This document shows positions 24,373 to 33,738 of a DNA stretch of 64,000 nucleotides, in pieces. Position numbers and translations under genes: made by a program. The notes beneath the pieces are model-generated. The model was not told where the DNA came from, searched no databases, and was given only the letters and a program-made list of their open reading frames with translations. The stretch spans positions 186,001-250,000 of the forward strand of contig NZ_FQWO01000005.1 of NCBI RefSeq assembly GCF_900129705.1, given 5' to 3'. Numbering within the stretch: the stretch's first letter is position 1; each line of letters opens with the position of its first letter. This DNA is from Flavobacterium granuli. Lineage in GTDB: Bacteria; Bacteroidota; Bacteroidia; Flavobacteriales; Flavobacteriaceae.

Positions 24373-24849
24373 ATGATTTCCTCCTTTCCTTATTTCATCA
24401 ATTCCGAGACGGAAATTTTAATCTTAGGAACCATGCCAGGTGTTGCTTCTCTTGAAAAACAAGAATATTATGCCCATAAGAGAAATCATTTTTGGAAAAT
24501 AATCTACAGCCTTTTCGACAAATTACCCGTTTCTGAAGTTTTTGAAGAAAAAATAAAAGTTTTACAAGCCCATAAAATTGGCCTATGGGATGTCTTGGAA
24601 AATTGCGAAAGAAAAGGGAGCTTGGACATTCATATCAAAAATCAAAAGGAAAATGATTTTGAGACTTTATTTCAAAATTTTCCGCTTATCAGCAGTATCA
24701 TTTTTAACGGCAAAGAAAGTCACCGTTATTTTCTTAAAAAATTCGGGCAAATAGAAGGCATCACTTATTATGTGATGCCTTCTACAAGTCCTGCTAATAC
24801 CATGTCTTTTGAAAAAAAACTGGAAATTTGGTCCAGCTGCTTCCATTAA
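24373..24849 (+). CDS. DNA-deoxyinosine glycosylase (uracil-DNA glycosylase superfamily)
   Basis: 158 aa from ATG 24373; a TTG two codons earlier would overlap recQ by 4 bases. Motifs of the hypoxanthine-DNA glycosylase branch of the UDG superfamily: LILGTMPGVASLEKQEYYAH near the N-terminus, the ligand helix HKRNHFWKI, GLWDVLENCERKGSLD and the C-terminal MPSTSPANT. It removes deaminated bases such as deoxyinosine from DNA. Tightly coupled to recQ. Confidence 0.88.
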   Translation: MISSFPYFINSETEILILGTMPGVASLEKQEYYAHKRNHFWKIIYSLFDKLPVSEVFEEKIKVLQAHKIGLWDVLENCERKGSLDIHIKNQKENDFETLFQNFPLISSIIFNGKESHRYFLKKFGQIEGITYYVMPSTSPANTMSFEKKLEIWSSCFH

Positions 24850-24850
24850 T

Positions 24851-25366
24851 TTACAAATACCTTTGCTGAAAAATTTTCTGATGGTGCTTTTGATGACCAA
24901 TAATGATAAAACCAATCGCACGTACTGAAACTTCATTATTAGATGCGATACCGATTTTTTTTAATTGCTCCTCTGAAAAACTCTTAAAAAGAGACAAAGT
25001 CGCTTGTCTTACCACTGCCATTTCAGTCAGCAATTCCTGCAGACTTCTATTGTTAGCATTGGCATGGTCTACATAATCATTTTCCTCAAAACCGGGTAAA
25101 GGTGTTTTATCATTTCTCGAAATTCGCAAAGCCCGATAACTAAATACACGCTCGGCATCAATAAGATGCTGAATAATATCTTTAATTGTCCACTTGCCTT
25201 CGGCATAGCGAAAATCAAATTTATCCATTGGAATATTTTGCACAAATTTGATAAAATCGTGCAAGCAAATTTCCAATTCCTCAATCAAATCTACGTTTTC
25301 TAAAACCTGAATATAGCCTTTGTAATAAGGAGCATACTCATCAATCGGTAATTGGTCTGATTTCAT
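24851..25366 (-). CDS. DinB/YfiT-family protein
   Basis: 171 aa from ATG 25366 (MKSDQLPIDEYAPYYKGY); a longer frame would overlap ppc. Four-helix-bundle DinB fold with the metal-binding histidines in IIQHLIDAERV and GHQKHHQ. Such proteins are putative metal-dependent hydrolases or thiol transferases; the function here is unknown. It begins 10 bases after the ppc stop, so is probably co-transcribed with ppc. Its stop is next to the stop of the convergent glycosylase gene. Confidence 0.85.
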   Translation of the reverse strand: MKSDQLPIDEYAPYYKGYIQVLENVDLIEELEICLHDFIKFVQNIPMDKFDFRYAEGKWTIKDIIQHLIDAERVFSYRALRISRNDKTPLPGFEENDYVDHANANNRSLQELLTEMAVVRQATLSLFKSFSEEQLKKIGIASNNEVSVRAIGFIIIGHQKHHQKIFQQRYL

Positions 25367-25376
25367 ATTCTTTGGA

Positions 25377-27962
25377 TTAAGCTGAGTTTCTACTGGCGTT
25401 TGTATTTCCAAAAAGAGAACGCATTACAATTTTTTCGTACACCTTTATTAAATTTTCATCTGGCGTATTATCTTTGTTCAGTTCATTAATTCTCAATAAA
25501 GCATATTGCTGTATTGTCAACAAAGGCAACACAATACGCTCTCTAATTTGAATAGATGCTTTACCATCAGGATAATTTTCCATAAGTTCAGTATGACCTG
25601 CAATTTTCAACAACAAACGTTTTGTTTCTAAAAATTCGTCATAAATAATTTGCCAAAATTCACCAAACTCAGGATCTTTTTTCATGTAAGCCGTCAATGG
25701 AAAAAATGATTTTGCCAAAGACATCATGCTGTTTTCCAAAAGTGTTTTGAAAAACATCGAATTATCATATAAATTCTGAACCTTATCCCATTGTCCGTTA
25801 TCCTCAAAATACTTCAAAGCTGTACCTACACCATAAAACCCAGGTACATTTTGCTTCAATTGACTCCAAGAACCCACAAAAGGAATCGCTCTTAAATCAG
25901 CAAAATCTAATTGTGCAGACTTACTTCTTTTTGATGGTCGGCTTCCAATATTTGTTTTAGCATAATACTTCAACGTACTCATTTGCTCCAAATAAGGAAT
26001 AAACTTTGGATGATTCTTGAAGCTCAGGTATTTTTGATATCCTAAATCAGACAATTGCTCCAAAACCTCTTTATCTACTTCTGATAACTTATTTTCATCC
26101 TTCGCAAAGACCTGATTTGTCACTCCGGCACTCAATAAATTCTCTAAATTATAACGACAAGAATCTAATGTCCCAAAATTAGAACTTATGGTTTGCCCTT
26201 GTACTGTGATTTGAATCTCATTGTTTTCAATATTAGGACCTAAAGAAGCGTAAAATTTATGTGTTTTTCCTCCTCCACGAGCAGGTGGTCCACCTCGTCC
26301 GTCAAAGAAAATAACTTTTATACCGTATTTCCTTGATATTGCTGTAAGCTGCTCTTTGGCTTTATAAATACTCCAATTTGCCATCAAATAACCGCCGTCC
26401 TTAGTACCGTCAGAAAAACCAAGCATAATCGTTTGCTTCATTCCTCTATTGACCAAATGATTTGCATAAACCGGATTAGTATACAATTGCTCCATTACAT
26501 TATGAGCATTCAACAAATCATCTACGGATTCAAACAAAGGCACCACATCAACCGTAGGGTTTTCCCAATCACTCAAACGAATGAGTGCAAAGGTTTCCAT
26601 TACATTCAATGCATTTTCATTATTACTAATAATGTAACGGTTAGCTCCTAATTCCCCATTATTTTCCTGAATCACTTTTATCGCCTGAATGGATTCAATA
26701 GTCAATCGGGTCATTTCATTTTCAAAATCATTTGGGTTCAATGCACCTTTCACATTTGAGAGTACCTCAAACTTGTCATCTTCGGACAAATCATAATAAT
26801 TCTTTGGAAAAACAGATTCATTCGATTGCAGGTAAAAATCATAGATATCTTTAAAAACAGCGTCATGAATTTTACTATTCTGACGAATATCTAAGGTGGC
26901 AAAATGAAAACCAAATAAATTAACCTTTATCAAAAGCGACTCTAATTCATCCAAATAAAGCGACTGATGCTGTTCTATCACAATCGTTTTTATCTTGTTC
27001 AATTGAGCTTTAAATTCCTCTAAAGTAATATAAATTTCTCCGCGAGAATAGAAAACTGATCTATAAAGTTTGTATTCAAGTTCAGCAACCAAAATATCTA
27101 CACCAGAGAATGTTAACTTTCTTTTTAAGTTTCTAATATCAACATAATAACACTTCAGAATTGAAGTTCTCAAACGTTCCGCTACTTTCAATGTAATATC
27201 AGTAGTTACAAACGGATTCCCGTCTCGATCTCCTCCCGGCCAAAAGCCAAGCTGAATCAACGAATTTTGAATTGAATTCCCTTTGAAAACATTTTTTTGA
27301 AGATATTGAACCATATCTCCCGAGGTATTATAAAAGACGTTCTCCAGATACCAAATCAAACTAACCGCTTCGTCAAAAGGATTTGGTTTTTCACTTTTTA
27401 TAAAAGGCGTCTTCCCTAGCTGAGCTAAAAGCTGCTTAATCTCAAATAAGTCATTTTCTCTTATAGCCGCCGTCAAATCATTGATTATACCCAAGACTGC
27501 ACCAGGATAAAACTGCGTTGGATGTGCTGTCAAAACAGTTCTCACATTGAAATTCTCAAGAAAATCAATCAATTCCTCTTTTTTTCCTCTGGCATCTGTT
27601 TTTTCTTTGATATCCCTCAAAGAACCTCTTCCTTCCATGTTATTCACAACTGGAAAAGCAGCATCTTCAACAGCGTCAAACAATACGATTTGACGTTCAA
27701 TATACTGGATAAAACGAAACATCAAGTCAATTTTATCCGCCTCGTTAGCACTATGTAAAAACTTTTCAGAGAAAAACTCAACAATCTCTTTTGGGGTTTT
27801 TTGTTTTTTAAAACCATTCTCACAAACATCTGTAAATAATGGAAGTAAAACCCCTGTATTATCTATTGCATCAAAAGGCAAAGTGATAAAAACACTATTA
27901 TAAATATTATATTTAGAAAGAACATTTTGATTAAAACGTTCTATTTTGGGAAGCGTATACAT
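25377..27962 (-). CDS. ppc: Phosphoenolpyruvate carboxylase
   Basis: 861 aa, normal size. Fixes bicarbonate onto PEP to give oxaloacetate, replenishing the TCA cycle. Catalytic His region VLTAHPTQF, the GFWPGGDRDGNPFV loop, GFSDGTKDGGYL and the FFDGRGGPPARGGGKTH motif are all present. The C-terminus is NTNASRNSA rather than the common RNTG, so the last residues may have been remodelled. Located downstream of the Lrp regulator and separated from it by a terminator. Confidence 0.95.
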   Translation of the reverse strand: MYTLPKIERFNQNVLSKYNIYNSVFITLPFDAIDNTGVLLPLFTDVCENGFKKQKTPKEIVEFFSEKFLHSANEADKIDLMFRFIQYIERQIVLFDAVEDAAFPVVNNMEGRGSLRDIKEKTDARGKKEELIDFLENFNVRTVLTAHPTQFYPGAVLGIINDLTAAIRENDLFEIKQLLAQLGKTPFIKSEKPNPFDEAVSLIWYLENVFYNTSGDMVQYLQKNVFKGNSIQNSLIQLGFWPGGDRDGNPFVTTDITLKVAERLRTSILKCYYVDIRNLKRKLTFSGVDILVAELEYKLYRSVFYSRGEIYITLEEFKAQLNKIKTIVIEQHQSLYLDELESLLIKVNLFGFHFATLDIRQNSKIHDAVFKDIYDFYLQSNESVFPKNYYDLSEDDKFEVLSNVKGALNPNDFENEMTRLTIESIQAIKVIQENNGELGANRYIISNNENALNVMETFALIRLSDWENPTVDVVPLFESVDDLLNAHNVMEQLYTNPVYANHLVNRGMKQTIMLGFSDGTKDGGYLMANWSIYKAKEQLTAISRKYGIKVIFFDGRGGPPARGGGKTHKFYASLGPNIENNEIQITVQGQTISSNFGTLDSCRYNLENLLSAGVTNQVFAKDENKLSEVDKEVLEQLSDLGYQKYLSFKNHPKFIPYLEQMSTLKYYAKTNIGSRPSKRSKSAQLDFADLRAIPFVGSWSQLKQNVPGFYGVGTALKYFEDNGQWDKVQNLYDNSMFFKTLLENSMMSLAKSFFPLTAYMKKDPEFGEFWQIIYDEFLETKRLLLKIAGHTELMENYPDGKASIQIRERIVLPLLTIQQYALLRINELNKDNTPDENLIKVYEKIVMRSLFGNTNASRNSA

Positions 27963-28006
27963 AATTCTGTTATAGTTGGTTAGTTTTTAGTTAATATTGT
28001 TACAAA

Positions 28007-28040
28007 AAAATAACCCCAAGAACTAACTTGAGGTTATATC
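28007..28040 (-). terminator. Terminator of the Lrp-family gene
   Basis: Minus strand: AACCTCAAG-TTAGTT-CTTGGGGTT followed by a T-run. Confidence 0.8.
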
Positions 28041-28061
28041 AAAATATAGCGTTCAAGAGTA

Positions 28062-28541
28062 TTACATGTTCTTAAAAATGGTATGCATCAAGCGTTTTTT
28101 ATCATTGATGCTTTCTTCCAATGAAATCATAGTTTCAGTTCTATATACTCCATCAATATCATCAATCATAAAAATAACATCCTTAGCATGCTTAGTATCT
28201 TTTGCTCTAATTTTGCAAAAAATATTAAACTTACCAGTGGTCACAGAAGCCACTGTCACAAAAGGAATCTCGTTAATACGCTCCAAAACAAACTTTGTTT
28301 GAGAAGTATTATTAAGAAAAACACCTACATAAGCGATAAAAGAATAGCCTAATTTATCATAATCAAGTACTAATGATGATCCCATTATAATTCCGGCATC
28401 TTCCATTTTCTTTACTCTAACATGCACAGTTCCTGCTGAAATCAATAATTTCTTTGCAATATCCGTAAACGGAACTCTTGTGTTATCTATCAACATATCT
28501 AGGATCTGATGATCTACCTCATCTAAACGGAACTTACTCAT
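28062..28541 (-). CDS. Lrp/AsnC-family transcriptional regulator
   Basis: 159 aa. N-terminal winged helix-turn-helix (about 1-60: VDHQILDMLIDNTRVPFTDI then AKKLLISAGTVHVRVKKMEDAG), C-terminal RAM/AsnC ligand-binding domain (about 65-150, GKFNIFCKIRAKDTKHAKDV). These proteins sense amino acids and control metabolism genes. The effector is unknown. Its own promoter region (28542-28618) is AT-rich with no clear -7 match. Confidence 0.93.
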   Translation of the reverse strand: MSKFRLDEVDHQILDMLIDNTRVPFTDIAKKLLISAGTVHVRVKKMEDAGIIMGSSLVLDYDKLGYSFIAYVGVFLNNTSQTKFVLERINEIPFVTVASVTTGKFNIFCKIRAKDTKHAKDVIFMIDDIDGVYRTETMISLEESINDKKRLMHTIFKNM

Positions 28542-28618
28542 AATTTCTTAATTAATATTAATATCTACCAAAACAAAGGATAAAATTATGCATAAAAACG
28601 TTAATATAATCAAAAATG

Positions 28619-29773
28619 TTAATTTTTTATCAATCCATTAACAAATCTAAGGTTTTTACCTAAATAAAAATCGGCTTTTTCATTTATAATTGGCGCATTC
28701 CCATACTCCGCTTCAAAATGTGCTCCTTTAGCATCATACTCATAATGACCCCAATAACCGCTCAAATCTCCTATTTCTACTATGTAGGCATTAAAACAAA
28801 TATCGCCTTCAACTAATTCTTCTCTGAATTGTGCAGCAAAATTCGTAATTTTTTCAATACCATCATAATTTATATTGACATTTTTATATATAAAATCATA
28901 AAAAACGATATTATTTTGAGGAATACGCACATAATTATCAATTTTATTACTAACTATATCGTTTTCGCTGAGTATCGAAAAACTCGAAACCAGCGCTATA
29001 AACACGTATTTTCGAGTTTTCTCTCTTTGATAATCCTCTTGAAAATGTCCTGCTTCAAATAAAACAGTAGGCACTCCCAAATATTGAAAAGTATCTCCAA
29101 TACAGTTGATATTGAAAGAATCATCAAAACGACCAATTTGCCCCGGAATATAAGACTGCAGCTGCTCATTCATAGCTGCAATAAGATTAATTGCCTTCAT
29201 TCTAGTCGCATTTACCTCCCTTTCCTCGTTATAAGAAGGAGCCAAAAAGGACAATGTTGCAGGTTTTCCCGTATCACCAACTCCAAAAATTGTTCGCTGA
29301 TCGTGCAAATTATAACAAAAATCAGGTTTAAAATTCTCAAAAGCCTGCCTTAACATCACACTCTCTGGCTGACTAAGATTCTGAGAATCGCGGTTTAAAT
29401 CTACTTTATTGGCATTTTCCCGAGTATACAATGCTGCTCCATCCGGATTCAACATTGGAATACAGCAAAAAGTAAAAGTATTTAAGAGCTCATCTGCAAA
29501 ATCAGAACCATCATGCAGCAGATTTAGAAAGTCAAACAAACCCTTAGTGGTTGTACTTTCATTGCCATGCATTTGGGACCAAAGCAAAATTTTGATCTTT
29601 CCTTGTCCTATTTGATATTTATAAATCGATTTCCCAAGCACCGATTCCCCAATAATCGAAAGCTGATTATTTGTATTTAATTTGTTTAAAACCGGCTCAA
29701 TAGCATCTAAAGTAAGATACCTTCCAGAGATAGACCGCTCTTTGTTTTTGATGAATAATTGTTCTAAATCCAT
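28619..29773 (-). CDS. M14-family zinc carboxypeptidase
   Basis: 384 aa from ATG 29773 (MDLEQLFIKNKERSISGRY). Zinc ligands: HGNESTT (HxxE) and the later His in FCYNLHDQR; RNTR-like substrate region DLNRDSQNLSQPE. The catalytic Glu is probably in VLFEAGHF. No signal peptide, so probably cytoplasmic, cutting amino acids from peptides or related amides. Divergent from the XRE gene at 30084. Confidence 0.88.
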   Translation of the reverse strand: MDLEQLFIKNKERSISGRYLTLDAIEPVLNKLNTNNQLSIIGESVLGKSIYKYQIGQGKIKILLWSQMHGNESTTTKGLFDFLNLLHDGSDFADELLNTFTFCCIPMLNPDGAALYTRENANKVDLNRDSQNLSQPESVMLRQAFENFKPDFCYNLHDQRTIFGVGDTGKPATLSFLAPSYNEEREVNATRMKAINLIAAMNEQLQSYIPGQIGRFDDSFNINCIGDTFQYLGVPTVLFEAGHFQEDYQREKTRKYVFIALVSSFSILSENDIVSNKIDNYVRIPQNNIVFYDFIYKNVNINYDGIEKITNFAAQFREELVEGDICFNAYIVEIGDLSGYWGHYEYDAKGAHFEAEYGNAPIINEKADFYLGKNLRFVNGLIKN

Positions 29774-30083
29774 AATATTTATTTGATTTACAAAAGTAAA
29801 CATCTTTATTTTTACAATTGTAACCAGTTAAAAAAACAATCTAATTCCATTTGTAAACAGCTTTTTGTCTGTTTAATTAGCAAACTCCTGATGTGTAAAT
29901 AACAAATGTTAACTATTTATATTTTAGATATTACATAGTACATTATCAGCAAGTTATAATACTTTAACTCTTGTATTACTTTGCGTTTTATTGTTCTTAT
30001 TTCACTGTTTACGGTTGTAATTTTGGTAATTCAGTTGTATTTGATTACATTTGTAAATCTATTAAATTCAACTACAATTTACA
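29774..30083. other. Divergent regulatory region with repeated TTTACA/TGTAAA half sites
   Basis: About 310 bases between two divergent genes. A minus-strand -7 box TACTTTTG (29798-29791) serves the peptidase. TTTACAATTGTAA (29811-29823), ATTTGTAAAC (29849-29858) and ACATTTGTAAAT near the plus-strand -7 box are similar half sites and could be operators of the XRE regulator. No gene is present. Confidence 0.4.
30021..30053 (+). promoter_or_regulatory. Promoter of the XRE gene at 30084
   Basis: -33 TTTTG (30021-30025), 20-bp spacer, -7 TACATTTG (30046-30053), 30 bases before ATG. Confidence 0.65.
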
Positions 30084-30560
30084 ATGGTAAACATCGAGGA
30101 TTTTATTAAACGTTTGGAAATTATACTGGATTATTACGGTCTTAATGCCTCTGCATTTGCTGATAAAATTGGCGTACAACGTTCCAGTCTTTCCCACCTT
30201 CTATCCGGCAGGAACAAACCCAGTCTCGATTTTATTCTCAAAATTTTGGATGTTTTTCCGGATGTGGATTTATACTGGATTTTGAATGGCAAAGGAGTTT
30301 TTCCAAAAAGTCCCGGCGAAACATACAATCCAGAAAACAAAATAGCCGAGGTTGTAAACAGCACTATTCCATCTCCAACTCAGTCGGATTTAATTCCAGA
30401 GGATTTGTTTACAGCGGCGAATCCTGCAACTAAGCCTGAGGAAGAAATAACAAAAACGAAAGAGAACCCCAATCGCCCTATTTATCCTAATTCAGGTGAA
30501 GTAGAAAAAATTGTGTTTTTTTACAAGAATGGAACATTTAAGGTTTTTAATCCCAATTAA
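30084..30560 (+). CDS. XRE-family transcriptional regulator
   Basis: 158 aa. Helix-turn-helix in residues about 7-65 (YGLNASAFADKIGVQRSSLS then HLLSGRNKPSLDFILKIL, and DVDLYWILNGKG typical of Bacteroidota members). The middle (about 75-130) is Pro/Thr-rich and probably disordered. The last 20 residues (EVEKIVFFYKNGTFKVFNPN) form a conserved-looking strand motif. Probably autoregulated through the half sites upstream. Confidence 0.9.
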   Translation: MVNIEDFIKRLEIILDYYGLNASAFADKIGVQRSSLSHLLSGRNKPSLDFILKILDVFPDVDLYWILNGKGVFPKSPGETYNPENKIAEVVNSTIPSPTQSDLIPEDLFTAANPATKPEEEITKTKENPNRPIYPNSGEVEKIVFFYKNGTFKVFNPN

Positions 30561-30606
30561 AAAAAGCAGCCCATTTTAGTTTCCTAAAAAGAACTGCTTT
30601 TAAAAG
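30561..30606 (+). terminator. Terminator after the XRE gene
   Basis: AAAAAGCAG ... CTGCTTTTA outer stem with an inner TTTTAG/CTAAAA stem, then AT-rich sequence; follows the stop codon directly. Confidence 0.75.
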
Positions 30607-30627
30607 TTTAAATCAAACGAAAAAGAA

Positions 30628-31179
30628 TTAGTCTTTGAATCCTTTTTCGGGAATTTTACCTTCAACCCCGATGTAATGCTTTTTTAAGATTACTAAGTCT
30701 TCTTCGATATTTCCAGAAGGGAATAACAATTGCCCAAATTTCACTTCTTTTTTTCCAAAATCAAAAGCAACTGGAATAATTGGCACTTTGGCTTTTAGGG
30801 CAATGTAATAAAAACCGGTTTTAAGTTGGTCTACTTTTTTACGTGTTCCTTCTGGAGCCACAGCAAGTCGGAAGGTTTCTTTTCGATTAAAAATCGCGGC
30901 AATTGAATCTACTTTATTCAATCCGCCGGAACGATCCAGCGGCTCTCCTCCCATGTATCTGAAATAAAATCCCAATGGAAAACGAAACAATTCTTTTTTT
31001 CCCACCCAATTCATTTCTAAACCTATAATCCCTCTGGTGAAAATTCCCAAATAAAAGTCATGCGCGCTTGTATGTGGCATCACCATCATTACACATTTCT
31101 TGACATCGGCATCAATCGTTCCCACAATCTTCCAACCCATAAGGCGAAAAAATATCCATTTGTAAATTTGTTTCTTCAT
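30628..31179 (-). CDS. PlsC-like 1-acyl-sn-glycerol-3-phosphate acyltransferase
   Basis: 183 aa. The acyltransferase motif HX4D is present as HTSAHD (residue about 36), followed by GGEPLDRSGG and the substrate motif APEGTRKK. These membrane-associated enzymes acylate lysophosphatidic acid in phospholipid synthesis; a role in other lipid acylation is possible because the protein is short. Divergent from the methyltransferase gene. Confidence 0.88.
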   Translation of the reverse strand: MKKQIYKWIFFRLMGWKIVGTIDADVKKCVMMVMPHTSAHDFYLGIFTRGIIGLEMNWVGKKELFRFPLGFYFRYMGGEPLDRSGGLNKVDSIAAIFNRKETFRLAVAPEGTRKKVDQLKTGFYYIALKAKVPIIPVAFDFGKKEVKFGQLLFPSGNIEEDLVILKKHYIGVEGKIPEKGFKD

Positions 31180-31240
31180 TGTTTTCCAATTTAGCGCAAA
31201 ATAAATAATTAAAACTTAATTTTGATAAAAACCAGCGCAG

Positions 31241-31906
31241 ATGATCCATAAAATACTGAGTTACCTCATTCCCATAAACATTCATACTGAAAAATCTAGC
31301 CTGAACAAATCGATTGAAATCACTTGGACAAATGGAGAACTAGTCATGGATTCAGAAAACACTAATTATTCCTACGGCAGTTTGCAACGTATTTTACGAC
31401 TCGGCTTGAAATATATTGGCTTCGATAGAATCAACTCGATGGAAAACGTTTTGGTTTTAGGCGTTGCCGGCGGAAGCGTGATCAAAACATTGGTGGACGA
31501 AATTAAATTTGGAGGAAAGATCACCGGCGTTGAAATGGAGCCGGAAATCATTGAATTGGCAAATAAATATTTCAAACTAGATGAAATTCCGCAACTCGAA
31601 ATTATTATCGATGACGCCTTTGAATTTGTTTTGAAAACCAAAGAAAAATACAACCTGATCATTATTGATGTATTTCAAGATACGCATATGCCTAATTTTT
31701 TATTCGAATCTTTTTTTATCAATCGCATTTGCTTTCTTTTAAAAAGTAAAGGTTTTGTACTTTTTAACACCATGCTACTGGATGAAAAACAAAATTTGAG
31801 AAACTCAAAATTCATATCGGAATTCAGTCCCGTGGATTATTCCATTAAATCGATTCCCCGAGTGGAAAAACACAATGAGTTGATCGTGGTCGAAAAATTA
31901 GTTTAA
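31241..31906 (+). CDS. Spermidine-synthase-like class I methyltransferase
   Basis: 221 aa. Rossmann fold with VLVLGVAGGSVIKTL (SAM/dcSAM loop), ITGVEMEPEIIELA (acidic end of strand 2) and IIIDDAFEFV. This is the layout of spermidine synthase, but the N-terminal substrate domain is short and the catalytic Asp/Tyr pair is not clear, so it may instead be a methyltransferase. A TAATTTTG -7-like box is at 31217-31224. Confidence 0.75.
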   Translation: MIHKILSYLIPINIHTEKSSLNKSIEITWTNGELVMDSENTNYSYGSLQRILRLGLKYIGFDRINSMENVLVLGVAGGSVIKTLVDEIKFGGKITGVEMEPEIIELANKYFKLDEIPQLEIIIDDAFEFVLKTKEKYNLIIIDVFQDTHMPNFLFESFFINRICFLLKSKGFVLFNTMLLDEKQNLRNSKFISEFSPVDYSIKSIPRVEKHNELIVVEKLV

Positions 31907-31972
31907 TTGTCTTTTTAAAATTTCAAACCATTAATTTCGTAAATTAGAGGTGAATAGCTAAAGCTGAGTTTT

Positions 31973-32683
31973 ATGAAAAAGATCCTAAAAAAACTGATTT
32001 TAGGAAATGTAACAAAAACAGATCCTCCACCATTCAACCCTCTTGAAAAACGGATCCAAAACATCAAAGCAATATGGAATAATACGCATCAGGACGATAA
32101 TGGTCTGGAGAAATTGGTGCGTTTATTTCTTTCTTCTTCTCAATTGCTATTCCCTGGAATCTATATCAAACATTTTGCTTTCAAAAAAGGAGATGAATAC
32201 GTAGATTTGGCAGTAGACTTCTATGTTTTACTTAAGGTATTCTTTCCGCTATTGATTTTGATCAACCACTGGCAAAGTAATGTTGTGATGCTGGGAATTA
32301 TGATTTACCTCATGCTGGAAACTATCTTATATATTCCTACGTTGATTTTTGCTTCAGATTTATTTGCCAAGCCTCGTTCCTATAAAAGAGCCATGTTATT
32401 GCTTTTTTTGAATTATATCGAAATCATATTTGCTTATGCCGTGCTGTATTCTTGTGATAATTATTTGAATAAACCTTTAGAACACTGGTTTGATGCGATT
32501 TATTTCAGTACCGTAACTTCATCCTCTATAGGATATGGCGATTTCTATCCCGCCACCACTTGGGGAAAATTCTTAGTATGCACACAAGCCTTATTGTTTT
32601 TGTTTTTTGTGATCTTGTTTTTAAATTTTTTCTCTACCAAAATAAAAGCAAAAGGCTATTTTGATGCTGATAATCTGGAATAA
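31973..32683 (+). CDS. Two-helix-type potassium channel family protein
   Basis: 236 aa. Membrane segments near residues 82-100, 105-125 and 140-160, then the pore helix with selectivity filter SIGYGD (185-190; canonical form T[VI]GYGD), then a last helix (QALLFLFFVILFLNFF). Probably a homotetrameric K+ channel in the inner membrane. No cytoplasmic RCK domain is present. The first 70 residues are soluble. Confidence 0.85.
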   Translation: MKKILKKLILGNVTKTDPPPFNPLEKRIQNIKAIWNNTHQDDNGLEKLVRLFLSSSQLLFPGIYIKHFAFKKGDEYVDLAVDFYVLLKVFFPLLILINHWQSNVVMLGIMIYLMLETILYIPTLIFASDLFAKPRSYKRAMLLLFLNYIEIIFAYAVLYSCDNYLNKPLEHWFDAIYFSTVTSSSIGYGDFYPATTWGKFLVCTQALLFLFFVILFLNFFSTKIKAKGYFDADNLE

Positions 32684-32782
32684 ACAGAGCCCTATTTAAG
32701 ATTTTTACCATCATCTTATTTATTTTATCTTTGGCTTTTCTATTAATTCTGGGTTTAATTGAAACGACCAAAATAAATAACC

Positions 32783-33670
32783 ATGCTCAGCAATCACGTT
32801 CAGCTTATTATTCGAAAAGCATCCAAAGAAAGTACTCCTATTTTAATTTCTACTGTCGAATTTGAAAATACCGACTGGCAATTGCATTCCAACTATTTTG
32901 CAATTGTATGGGTGCACGAAGGTGCTGGTATACTGGAAACGGATTTAATGAAAGCGAAATACGCTAAAAATCAAATATTTTGTTTCAACACCTATCAAGC
33001 ATTTTCTTTCCATCCAAAACAGAAGACATCTGCCTCACTCCTACTATTTCACGCAAATTTTTTTTGCATCGAAACCTACCACCATCAAGTAGGATGTAAC
33101 GGAATCCTTTTCAACAACATATATGATAGCTCCCAGATTATAATTCCTGAAATTGAAGAATTAGAATTGGCTATGATTTTCAGCAACATCAGAGACGAAA
33201 TCAAAGAAGAAGAATTGGCTTCAAACGAATTGGTTTTCTCTTATTTGAAAATATTCCTCATCAAACTCACCCGATTAAAATCAGTAAATGGACAACAAGA
33301 AACAACAGCAATTACTAATATTCCTGAATATTTAAAAGAATTAATTGTTTTAATAAATGAAAATTTCCAAAAAGAACATCAAGCTTCTTTCTATGCTGAC
33401 AAACTAAATATTAGCGTAAAAACATTGAGCAAAGCCACCACAAAGCATTACCAGAAAACTATTTCCGGTTTATTGCATGAAAAACTAATTCTGAAATCTA
33501 AATGGGAATTATTACATACCAACACCCCTATAAAAGCTATTGCGAATGATATGGGTTTTAGAGACGAATACTACTTCAGTCGATTTTTCAAAAAACACAT
33601 TGGCCTTTCCCCAAAACACTTCCGAGAAGAAGAATGGAAAATCAGGAAAGGTTTTTTGTCCATCCCTTAG
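32783..33670 (+). CDS. AraC-family transcriptional regulator
   Basis: 295 aa. Cupin-like N-terminal half and C-terminal AraC DNA-binding domain (about 190-285) with ADKLNISVKTLSKATTKHY, then the second helix-turn-helix FRDEYYFSRFFKKHIGLSPKHFR. The gene ends 68 bases before a DUF417 gene on the same strand. E. coli RclR (AraC type) controls the DUF417 gene rclC, so a comparable regulator-target pair is likely. Confidence 0.92.
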   Translation: MLSNHVQLIIRKASKESTPILISTVEFENTDWQLHSNYFAIVWVHEGAGILETDLMKAKYAKNQIFCFNTYQAFSFHPKQKTSASLLLFHANFFCIETYHHQVGCNGILFNNIYDSSQIIIPEIEELELAMIFSNIRDEIKEEELASNELVFSYLKIFLIKLTRLKSVNGQQETTAITNIPEYLKELIVLINENFQKEHQASFYADKLNISVKTLSKATTKHYQKTISGLLHEKLILKSKWELLHTNTPIKAIANDMGFRDEYYFSRFFKKHIGLSPKHFREEEWKIRKGFLSIP

Positions 33671-33738
33671 CGAAATTTGTCTATTCTTTAAGCTGCGGCA
33701 ATGAACGAAATTTGTACGCATCTTAAAAAAAAATAAAC